From NCBI GenBank assembly GCA_026391115.1, contig JAPLER010000419.1:1922-11059 (forward strand): DNA of 9,138 nucleotides. Reading direction: 5' to 3'. Under the pieces are notes generated by a model that had not been told where the DNA came from, ran no database searches, and saw only the letters and a list, made by a program, of their open reading frames with translations. Below, piece after piece: positions 1 to 5,077 of the stretch. A program made the position numbers and the translations under genes. Each line of letters begins with the position of its first letter. Position 1 is the stretch's first letter. Source of the stretch: Bacteroidota bacterium (lineage in GTDB: Bacteria > Bacteroidota > Bacteroidia > Chitinophagales > Chitinophagaceae).

Positions 1-2
1 AT

Positions 3-524
3 AGATGGCTGGTTTACAGAATTTCGCCTTTAGCATTATTGAGGTTTATTACTAACCAAATTTGCCACTCTGAATTATTCAAAAGTAACCCTGATAACAA
101 ATTCTATGTTGCCGATATAGAAAACAAACACAAAATAACAGATTACAACTTATTAGAATTAAATGAAGTCCCTTTAAAATATTTACCTAACACAGAAAAT
201 TATTTTGACGAAGCAGATTGCCCTCTTTTTACCAAAATAAGAGCTACTGCTATAAAATCTTTATCCCGTAAAAAGCAAGAAAATGAATATTCAACTTCTG
301 AACATTTATTAAAAAGGTTGACATATACTTCTGCTAAAAGAAATTGGTTTAATAAAATTACCACTCCCCATTATGGAACATTTCTTGGGAATTCAATGCT
401 TACTATTACAATTCCAAATGGAATAAATTTTGAATTTAATAACCAATACAACCCAATGAAATTTTTAAATTCAAATATAAATCCAGTACATAGGGTCAAA
501 AAAAGAAATAAAGTGTATGCTTAA
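3..524 (+). CDS. Unrecognised protein, 5' end probably outside window
   Basis: I do not recognise this protein. The reading frame is open back to the left edge of the window, so the gene may begin upstream. The only start-like codon near the edge is a TTG at 39-41, with no Shine-Dalgarno-like sequence before it; from there the product would be 161 aa. The visible product is hydrophilic, rich in Asn, Lys and Phe, and ends in a basic tail (HRVKKRNKVYA). It has no signal peptide, clear membrane segment or known motif that I can see. Its last 8 bases overlap the start of the next gene (ATG at 517, TAA at 522-524), an arrangement that suggests translational coupling and joint function with the YbjN-domain protein. 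A real coding region is supported by the long open frame and this overlap. The exact start is uncertain. Confidence 0.55.
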   Translation, partial: RWLVYRISPLALLRFITNQICHSELFKSNPDNKFYVADIENKHKITDYNLLELNEVPLKYLPNTENYFDEADCPLFTKIRATAIKSLSRKKQENEYSTSEHLLKRLTYTSAKRNWFNKITTPHYGTFLGNSMLTITIPNGINFEFNNQYNPMKFLNSNINPVHRVKKRNKVYA

Positions 525-984
525 AATTATAAAAGACTATTTTAGGGAAGAAGGTTGGGAATTCACTCAATTAGATGATAAAAACGTATTCCTATTTGGT
601 ATTGCTGGAAAGAATGGAAACTTTCAATGTATTGCAGACATAAAAGAAGAGGAACATAAATTTCTTTTCTTTTCTATTTGTGGTGCAAACACACCCATTG
701 AAAAAAGACCCCAAATTTTAGAATTAATTAATCAACTAAACTACAGCCTTTTTCTTGGAAATTTTGAAATGGACTTCGAGGATGGCGAAGTGAGATATAA
801 AACAAGTATCTACTATGACTCTATAACTCCTAATAAAGATATGCTCGACCAGTTAATTATGACAAATATAATTACAATGGATGAATATCTTCCTGCCTTG
901 ACAGGAGTAATGTTTGGTGGGCTAACTACTTTAGAAGCGATTAGCTTAGTAGGTAAGTCAGAAGCTTCATTACCGAAAAAATAA
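517..984 (+). CDS. YbjN-domain protein (type III secretion chaperone-like fold)
   Basis: A 155-residue soluble protein that I assign to the YbjN family from its overall pattern. The N-terminal part is a helix followed by strands (EGWEFTQLDDKNVFLFGIAG, then a CIADIKEEEHKFLFFSI strand pair). A central helix contains the family-like LELINQLNYSLFLGNFEMDF stretch, followed by DGEVRYKTSI. The C-terminal helices contain MDEYLPALTGVMFGGLTTLEA. YbjN domains resemble type III secretion chaperones and are found in many bacteria without such systems. Their role is poorly defined, with links to stress and motility phenotypes in enterobacteria, so no specific function is claimed. No signal peptide is visible, so it should be cytoplasmic. 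It overlaps the upstream gene by 8 bases and is therefore probably co-expressed with it. The family call rests on recognition by eye; a profile search against the YbjN Pfam family would settle it. Confidence 0.65.
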   Translation: MLKIIKDYFREEGWEFTQLDDKNVFLFGIAGKNGNFQCIADIKEEEHKFLFFSICGANTPIEKRPQILELINQLNYSLFLGNFEMDFEDGEVRYKTSIYYDSITPNKDMLDQLIMTNIITMDEYLPALTGVMFGGLTTLEAISLVGKSEASLPKK

Positions 985-985
985 A

Positions 986-1195
986 ACTGCCGCTAACATT
1001 AGGCTTGGCATTATTGGGGGTTGACGAATATTGCCTCAAGATTTGTTCTTTATTGTACTTCAGTTCGGGCTGGACATTATAAATTTGGCTTATGAATAAA
1101 ACATCAGCAATATTGCAATTATTTGGCTTTGGTTATGGGCTGACGGAATGCTAATTCCCCAACAAACGCCAAGCCTTTTTCGTTGTGTGCAAGTT
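986..1195 (+). repeat. attC-like imperfect inverted-repeat element (about 210 bp)
   Basis: This element fills most of the 367-base gap after the YbjN gene. The left arm, aggcttggcattattgggg (1001-1019), pairs with the right arm ccccaacaaacgccaagcct (1157-1176): nine perfect base pairs (aggcttggc / gccaagcct), then a slightly bulged run ending in tt-gggg. Outer arms are partly matched: gccgctaacatt on the left and cgttgtgtgc on the right, giving an AAC...GTT pair as in integron attC sites. The centre (about 1020-1156) is AT-rich with no convincing ORF; it includes an imperfect direct repeat, gggttgacgaat (1017-1028) and gggctgacggaat (1137-1149). A related arm occurs at 2155-2176 after the next two genes. 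The outer motifs do not match the strict RYYYAAC / GTTRRRY core sites and no integrase gene is in view, so mobility by an integron is inference only. Confidence 0.6.
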
Positions 1196-1211
1196 AAAAT
1201 AAAAAACAAAA

Positions 1212-1302
1212 ATGGCAAAAAAAAGAAAACCACCAGATTAATATTAATTTACTTATTGTAGCCTTATTACTATCTTATCTGTTGAGTCCAGATACAACAT
1301 AA
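1212..1302 (+). pseudogene. Possible frameshifted mini-ORF for a small membrane peptide
   Basis: An ATG at 1212 opens MAKKRKPPD and hits a stop, but a reading frame shifted by one base continues from 1237 as a hydrophobic stretch (INLLIVALLLSYLLSPDTT) ending in TAA at 1300-1302. Joined, the two would give a roughly 30-residue peptide with a basic N-terminus and one membrane segment. A run of eight A at 1217-1224 lies between the ATG and the shift point and could cause a sequencing error, a slippage site or an old mutation. Nothing else supports the gene, and the frame is short enough to be chance. The rest of 1303-1351 holds no gene or clear regulatory signal that I can see. Confidence 0.25.
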
Positions 1303-1351
1303 AAAACGGGGCGTAAACTGAAAAGCCATACGAGTAAGAAAAATAATTTTT

Positions 1352-1816
1352 ATGAAAAAAATAATAAACTTTGCACTTTTTTTAATGTGTTTTACAATTT
1401 TATCTTGTAAAAAGAGTGAAAATAATAGTACCTCTAATAATACATCTAGCCCATTTACAGTGAAATATGAAATAATCCCAACATCTAAAGTTTCTGCATC
1501 TTGGGATAAACCGATAATTTCTTATATTAACAGTACTGGTCAATTACAAACTGAGAGTGTTTCAAACTTGTCTGACATATCTACTTGGAGTAAAACTATT
1601 ACTGTTACTTCTACAGCAAGACCACTTCAATTAAGCTTGTTAGTTACCACAACATACCCAAACTACTATTTAGTTCTAGAAAAAGCAGGTTCTTTGACAC
1701 AGAATATATATGTAAATGGAACATTGATGGCTTCATCGACAAATCAATCTAGCAATCAAGTAACAAGCTTTGGCTACAAAATTATTGTTGCATCAATCAA
1801 TCACACAATACAATAA
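1352..1816 (+). CDS. Small secreted lipoprotein, MmpS-like fold possible
   Basis: A 154-residue putative lipoprotein. It starts with a basic stretch and a hydrophobic segment (MKKIINFALFLMCFTILSC), followed by a lipobox-like TILSC with Cys19 as the likely lipidated residue. Lys follows at +2 and +3, then a Ser/Asn-rich linker to about residue 32. The remainder is predicted to be beta-rich, with alternating hydrophobic and Thr/Ser residues: VKYEIIPTSKVSASW, PIISYINSTGQLQTESV, then TWSKTITVTSTARPLQLSL and NIYVNGTLMASS. The order (VKYEI, ISY-N-TGQ, W-K-ITV, IYVNG) resembles the MmpS-like single-domain beta fold seen in many Bacteroidota lipoproteins, but this is pattern recognition only. It should be exported and membrane-anchored. 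The next gene follows after 9 bases, so the two are likely co-transcribed. It lies between an attC-like element and a related half-element, like a gene cassette. Confidence 0.7.
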   Translation: MKKIINFALFLMCFTILSCKKSENNSTSNNTSSPFTVKYEIIPTSKVSASWDKPIISYINSTGQLQTESVSNLSDISTWSKTITVTSTARPLQLSLLVTTTYPNYYLVLEKAGSLTQNIYVNGTLMASSTNQSSNQVTSFGYKIIVASINHTIQ

Positions 1817-1825
1817 TAAACAAAT

Positions 1826-2125
1826 ATGACAAAAAAAGAAAAAAAAGAAACAATTAAAAGACTAATTGGAGATTTATACAAAAACACAGACATTGATAAA
1901 ATCGTAGAAATCCGTGAGAAAATAGTAAAAGAAATTTATTCTTCTGGTTTTAATGAAAATCAACTAAAAACTATCTCATTAGCTGTTGATACTTTTGGTA
2001 GTGATATTGATAATAATTTAATTCTAAAACTGGAAAATAAAAATAATATAGATGCTGATGATTTTACTCGACTTTCAATTTCAGGGATACTCGCAGTTAT
2101 TGATTTGTCTCAACTTGATGATTAA
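1826..2125 (+). CDS. Small charged helical protein of unknown function
   Basis: A 99-residue protein that I do not recognise. Its N-terminus is strongly basic/acidic and helical (MTKKEKKETIKRLIGDLYK), followed by a second charged helix (IDKIVEIREKIVKEIYSSGF). The C-terminal half is acidic and ends with a hydrophobic helix followed by DLSQLDD. There is no signal peptide or membrane segment, so it should be cytoplasmic. It starts 9 bases after the lipoprotein stop and is probably on the same mRNA. The start is the first ATG in frame and has no Shine-Dalgarno sequence, as usual in this phylum. Codon use (A/T-ending) matches its neighbours. A functional link with a lipoprotein is not evident. Confidence 0.6.
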   Translation: MTKKEKKETIKRLIGDLYKNTDIDKIVEIREKIVKEIYSSGFNENQLKTISLAVDTFGSDIDNNLILKLENKNNIDADDFTRLSISGILAVIDLSQLDD

Positions 2126-2149
2126 AATCATAAATTAAAAGCACCACTG

Positions 2150-2182
2150 TAACCTGCACACAACATATGGTTTGGCATTAAC
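2150..2182 (+). repeat. Half-copy of the attC-like inverted-repeat motif
   Basis: The sequence gcacacaac (2156-2164) followed after five bases by ggtttggc (2169-2176) matches the reverse complement of the right arm of the 986-1195 element, which reads gcacacaac, five variable bases, ggcttggc. It lies 25-30 bases after the stop of the preceding gene, the same kind of position as the first element. No convincing right-hand partner arm follows; instead the sequence runs directly into an SRPBCC gene fragment. The motif is flanked by actgtaac and ttaacagt, which form a short imperfect inverted pair. Confidence 0.5.
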
Positions 2183-2188
2183 AGTAAA

Positions 2189-2356
2189 TCAACTTACGAG
2201 CAATTGACTGCTTTATTAAACCCAAAATCTACCTATGAAGGCAGTTGGGACAAGGAAAATAAAATGTTGTTTATTGGAGTAGATGAAAATGGAGAAAAGG
2301 GAGGTATGTTTTCTAGAATAACTAAGAACATTCCCAATCAATTTGTTTTTATGTAA
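2189..2356 (+). pseudogene. Fragment of an SRPBCC (START/AHSA1-like) domain gene
   Basis: This frame encodes STYEQLTALLNPKSTYEGSW, then DKENKMLFIGVDENGEKGGM, then FSRITKNIPNQFVFM before a TAA. It matches by eye the N-terminal third of a common Bacteroidota SRPBCC protein: the YEQWT...Y.GSW-KG.K..FIG..E.GEKGGM.SRI.EN.P..F pattern. These proteins form a hydrophobic ligand-binding cavity, and this subgroup is uncharacterised. There is no start codon at the expected position, no N-terminal strand, and the protein ends where the family would continue after F-V. I therefore read it as a remnant, not a gene. It begins right after the half-repeat at 2150-2182, as if a deletion joined the two. Bases 2357-2444, up to the helicase start, hold no gene that I can see. 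Confidence 0.6.
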
Positions 2357-2444
2357 AGTTTGCAACATATTTACAAAAGTTAAATTCTTTATTGACTTTA
2401 AACCTAATATAGATATAGCTTGCAAAATAATTTACACAGCACTT

Positions 2445-3710
2445 ATGAAATTTACTGACTTAAATTTAAACACCCCTCTCATTAACGCTTTAGATGAGCT
2501 GGGTTATATTCATCCAACTACTATTCAACAAAAAGTATTTGCTGTTGCTATGAGTGGAAGAGATGTATGTGGAATTGCTCAAACTGGCACTGGTAAAACG
2601 TTTGCTTACTTATTACCCTGTTTAAGACAATGGAAATTTAGCAAAGACAAATCGCCACAAATACTGATAGTTGTGCCAACAAGAGAGTTGGTTGCACAGG
2701 TGGTAAATGCTGCAAAATCTTTAACCACTTATATGAATGTAGCTGATATTTTAGTAGCAACGCCAGGAAGATTATTTGACCTTGCAATGAATGGTTCTTT
2801 TAAAACCAAAACTATTAAACGATTGGTGATTGATGAAGTGGATGAAATGTTGAATTTAGGTTTTAGAACACAGCTAAAAAACATACTTGATTTACTGCCA
2901 GAAAAACGACAAAACTTAATGTTCTCTGCAACCATTACTGATGATGTTGAAACACTTATTGAAACTTATTTTAATAATCCAGAAAGAGTGGAAGCTGCAC
3001 CAACAGGAACACCTTTAGAAAACATTATTCAAACTGCTTACAACGTTCCAAATTTTTATACTAAAGTAAATTTGTTGGAATTATTGTTAACAGAAGATGC
3101 AACGATGACAAAGGTTTTGGTGTTTGCAGCCACCAAAAAATTAGCAGATGATTTGTATGAACAACTTTCGCCAAAATTCCCTGAAAGTATTGGTGTTATT
3201 CACTCAAACAAAGAACAGAACCATAGATTTAATACCGTAAAGCAATTTCAAGATGGTACATATAGATTTATAATTGCTACAGATATTGTAGCCCGAGGAA
3301 TTGATATTGCTGAAGTAACACACGTAATAAATTTTGACACACCAGATGTGCCTGAAAATTATATTCATAGAATTGGTAGAACAGGCCGTGCCGATAAAAA
3401 AGGTATATCCATCACCTTTATTACTGAAAAGGAAAAGCCACAGCAAGAAGCTATTGAAGCATTGATGAAATACCAAATACCAATGATTTCATTGCCAGAT
3501 CATCTTGTAATTTCTACTGAATTAACAGAGGATGAAAAACCTAAGGTTTTTATGAAAATCATAAAAATAAAACAGCCTAAAAAAGAAGATGTGGGTCCTG
3601 CTTTTCACGAAAAATCTGCAAAGAACCAAAAGGTAAATTTTATTGTAAGAAAGAAAGATAGAATGATGAAAAAATATGGCAGACCGAAGACAAGGGGTGC
3701 TAAAAAGTAG
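2445..3710 (+). CDS. DEAD-box ATP-dependent RNA helicase, RhlE-like, lacking motif Ib
   Basis: A 421-residue ATP-dependent RNA helicase for RNA unwinding or ribosome/mRNA remodelling in the cytoplasm. The ATG at 2445 is chosen because FTDLNL...GYIHPTTIQQ is the normal Q-motif start; the frame is open further upstream, but without homology. Motifs in order: Q motif (F3 to Q28), motif I AQTGTGKT (45-52), Ia PTREL (78-82), TPGR (106-109), II as DEVD (130-133) instead of DEAD, III SAT in MFSATITDD, IV VLVFAATKK, V ATDIVARGIDI and VI HRIGRTGRA. The basic tail ends in KYGRPKTRGAKK, usual for Bacteroidota homologues. Ia and TPGR are 28 residues apart, against about 49 in E. coli RhlE as I recall its sequence. 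About 21 residues after N98-V99 (base about 2741) are missing, including the GG motif Ib that contacts RNA. The frame is kept. Activity is therefore uncertain. Confidence 0.9.
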   Translation: MKFTDLNLNTPLINALDELGYIHPTTIQQKVFAVAMSGRDVCGIAQTGTGKTFAYLLPCLRQWKFSKDKSPQILIVVPTRELVAQVVNAAKSLTTYMNVADILVATPGRLFDLAMNGSFKTKTIKRLVIDEVDEMLNLGFRTQLKNILDLLPEKRQNLMFSATITDDVETLIETYFNNPERVEAAPTGTPLENIIQTAYNVPNFYTKVNLLELLLTEDATMTKVLVFAATKKLADDLYEQLSPKFPESIGVIHSNKEQNHRFNTVKQFQDGTYRFIIATDIVARGIDIAEVTHVINFDTPDVPENYIHRIGRTGRADKKGISITFITEKEKPQQEAIEALMKYQIPMISLPDHLVISTELTEDEKPKVFMKIIKIKQPKKEDVGPAFHEKSAKNQKVNFIVRKKDRMMKKYGRPKTRGAKK

Positions 3711-3736
3711 CATCAATTGCAAATTTTAAAACCCAA

Positions 3737-3873
3737 AAAACCATCTATCGATGATTTTGTAGCGGATGTTAGACATTTCTTCATTCTTTCGCCACCGCTG
3801 GTATTATTTATCAACAGTAAATAAAATAGGTTTGTGAAACACAAATCTTGGCGAGGATGGATATGATGGTTTT
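3737..3873. repeat. Nested palindromic element between helicase and membrane-protein gene
   Basis: Three nested inverted pairs fill most of the 237-base gap after the helicase. The outer pair is aaaaccatc-tatc (3737-3749) with gata-t-gatggtttt (3860-3873), which has a single bulged base. The middle pair is tcgcca (3789-3794) with tggcga (3849-3854). The inner pair is a perfect hairpin, tttgtg-aaa-cacaaa (3831-3845), extendable by three pairs including a G-T. A further small pair, agcgg (3761-3765) and ccgct (3795-3799), also occurs. There is no T-run, so it is not a standard terminator. It may be a dispersed intergenic repeat or a structured RNA. No ORF of note lies inside. Confidence 0.4.
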
Positions 3874-3947
3874 ATAATAACGTGAGGGTATTGAGGTTGG
3901 TGTGTTGATAATATAAACAACAACTTTCATTTAGACTTTACTGAATA

Positions 3948-4421
3948 ATGAGTGACTTTATTTTTTACTGCATCTTGATACAACTAATATTATTGGTTCC
4001 ATCATTTTATTTTTATCAATGGATTTTAAGTAAGACTAGATTGACAGCTGTAAAGACCTACGCTTATGTGTGTACAATTTTAATTCCAATTATTTTAACT
4101 TGTCTGTTTATCCATATTAATACGCAATACATTGCCCCTTGGGTTCGCTCGGAAAAGTTTGACTCGCAAAAATGGAAAACTAACGAGCAGCATAGATACC
4201 GTATGATAAATGACATTGTTAACAATAATTTATTGATTGGAAAGACGAAGGTTGAAGTGATAACATTATTGGGAAACACTACTGAAGAAGAACCTTGCAA
4301 CGACTGTATTGGCTATTCTACAAATGAACCTAACCAAGGCTTTTCAATTGACCACAAAGTATTGGAAATTAATTTTGATAGTGCAAGTAGCGTTACTGCT
4401 GTAAGTATAAATGATTGGTAA
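3948..4421 (+). CDS. Two-TM membrane protein with BamE/SmpA-like C-terminal tail
   Basis: A 157-residue protein of unknown function. Two hydrophobic segments span about residues 4-26 and 36-58, with a short basic loop (SKTRLTAVK) between them, so both ends probably face the same side of the inner membrane, most likely the periplasm under the positive-inside rule. The tail (about 80-157) has the order RYRMINDIVNNNLLIGKTKV, EVITLLGNTTEEE, IGYSTNEPNQG, then KVLEINFDSASSVTAVSIN. This 'helix, LIGKTKxEVxxLLG, strands' arrangement is typical of small BamE/SmpA-like domains common in Bacteroidota; the assignment is by pattern only. A CNDC pair (Cys117, Cys120) may form a disulphide or bind metal. The ATG is the only sensible start and no Shine-Dalgarno is seen. 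It converges with ssrA, and the two share the terminator hairpin at 4544-4578. Bases 4422-4543 hold nothing that I can identify. Confidence 0.65.
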   Translation: MSDFIFYCILIQLILLVPSFYFYQWILSKTRLTAVKTYAYVCTILIPIILTCLFIHINTQYIAPWVRSEKFDSQKWKTNEQHRYRMINDIVNNNLLIGKTKVEVITLLGNTTEEEPCNDCIGYSTNEPNQGFSIDHKVLEINFDSASSVTAVSINDW

Positions 4422-4543
4422 TAATTGCCAGTAATACAGCCAGTAAAAAAAACGCTGTGAAACAATTGTTTGATAAAGGTTGTGTTATTTCTAATTGGTT
4501 GATGATAATAGATACATATTGAAATTCAATTAGATTTTATAAT

Positions 4544-4578
4544 AAAAAAGCTACTCCAAAATTTGAAGTAGCTTTTTT
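4544..4578 (-). terminator. Bidirectional intrinsic terminator for ssrA and the convergent gene
   Basis: The sequence aaaaaagctact...agtagctttttt forms a hairpin: gctact (4550-4555) pairs with agtagc (4567-4572), extended by the flanking A6/T6 tracts and, past one mismatch, by a short cAA/TTg inner stem. Read on the minus strand it ends in GC followed by six T, right after the tmRNA 3' end. Read on the plus strand it also ends in six T, so it can stop transcripts from the membrane-protein gene at 3948-4421 too. Confidence 0.8.
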
Positions 4579-4580
4579 AG

Positions 4581-4951
4581 TGGAGCTGAGGAGAGTCGAA
4601 CTCCTGTCCAAACATAATTACCATAAGCTTTCTACACGTTTATTTCTTTATTAATTGTAGGCACTTTGCCGGAAAAGAACAAACCAACACAATGCTTAGC
4701 TGAATAGTCTTAAGCAATAATCACAGCCTTTTATTGCAGCAACCTGTATTTGTTTTGAGTCGGCGGCGAAGCTTGGTAACAGATCTAACCTGCTTAGCGG
4801 CCCGAATGACTATTTAATCACTGATTAAGCAGCCATGGCATACGAAGTATTGCCAGTTAATGTTTGAGTATTCAGATTAACGTGTTAATTACACAACACA
4901 CGACGTGCTTACACCTACCGCAACCTATGCTGTCGAAACCAGTACAGCCCC
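4581..4951 (-). ncRNA. ssrA: Transfer-messenger RNA (tmRNA), one-piece form
   Basis: tmRNA rescues stalled ribosomes with SmpB and tags the unfinished protein for proteolysis. The 5' end, GGGGCTGTACTGGTTTCGAC, and the 3' end, GGAGTTCGACTCTCC then TCAGCTCCA, are the classic tRNA-like halves. The acceptor stem GGGGCUG pairs with CAGCUCC (one G-U), followed by discriminator A. The TTCGACT T-loop is present. Length is about 371 nt. The reading frame for the tag resumes at GGC (4854) and gives GNTSYAMAA then TAA (4827-4825); the YAxAA end is what ClpXP-type proteases recognise, and the sequence resembles tags of Cytophaga-type Bacteroidota. The 3' CCA is not encoded: the DNA reads CTA after the discriminator, so CCA must be added after trimming. 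A promoter-like sequence lies upstream (4957-4987) and a terminator hairpin directly downstream. Confidence 0.97.
4825..4854 (-). other. tmRNA tag-peptide reading frame
   Basis: Codons GGC AAT ACT TCG TAT GCC ATG GCT GCT TAA encode the proteolysis tag GNTSYAMAA (preceded in the finished tag by the alanine carried on tmRNA). The UUAACU just before GGC is the region that sets the resume codon. The internal Met in AMAA, where many species have ALAA, is a lineage trait seen in some Bacteroidota. Confidence 0.9.
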
Positions 4952-4956
4952 ATTGG

Positions 4957-4987
4957 GTAATGTAAAAGAAAAAAGAACTATTGCAAA
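4957..4987 (-). promoter_or_regulatory. Putative Bacteroidota-type promoter of ssrA
   Basis: On the minus strand, TTTG (4987-4984) is followed after 19 bases by TACATTAC (4964-4957), which matches the phylum's -33 TTTG / -7 TAnnTTTG pattern at 4 of 4 and 4 of 6 fixed positions. The tmRNA 5' G at 4951 lies 5 bases beyond the -7 box. That would place the start of transcription at or just before the mature 5' end. The prediction is by pattern only. Confidence 0.45.
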
Positions 4988-5033
4988 TGTAATCATACCA
5001 GCAGTAAGCAAGGAATATTAATTTGCCAGTCGA

Positions 5034-5072
5034 AATTGATAGTCAATAACTGCTAACTACTAACTATCAATT
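5034..5072 (-). repeat. Stem-loop 3' of thrB, possible dispersed repeat
   Basis: A perfect 10-bp inverted repeat, aattgatagt (5034-5043) and actatcaatt (5063-5072), surrounds a 19-base loop containing aactgctaactactaa. It starts 6 bases past the thrB stop and has no T-run, so it is a weak terminator candidate at best. The simple 'gctaactactaactatcaatt' flavour is common in intergenic repeats of this phylum. It may protect the thrB mRNA end. Confidence 0.4.
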
Positions 5073-5077
5073 ATCCA

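Noticed and set aside
1..33. Reading frame 1 gives IDGWFTEFRL then a stop, which could be the end of an upstream gene
   Set aside because: Ten residues are too few to judge, and the frame used for the first gene is also open to the edge.
986..2182. A true integron with a functional cassette array
   Set aside because: No integrase gene is in the window and the outer motifs do not satisfy the strict attC core-site consensus; only the resemblance is reported.
2343..2444. Earlier TTG start adding 34 residues to the helicase
   Set aside because: The extra residues have no helicase similarity and overlap the SRPBCC remnant; ATG at 2445 starts right at the family N-terminus.
2216..4300. Minus-strand open frames over the helicase and membrane-protein genes
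   Set aside because: They are antisense shadows with no recognisable product and Phe/Ser-rich composition.
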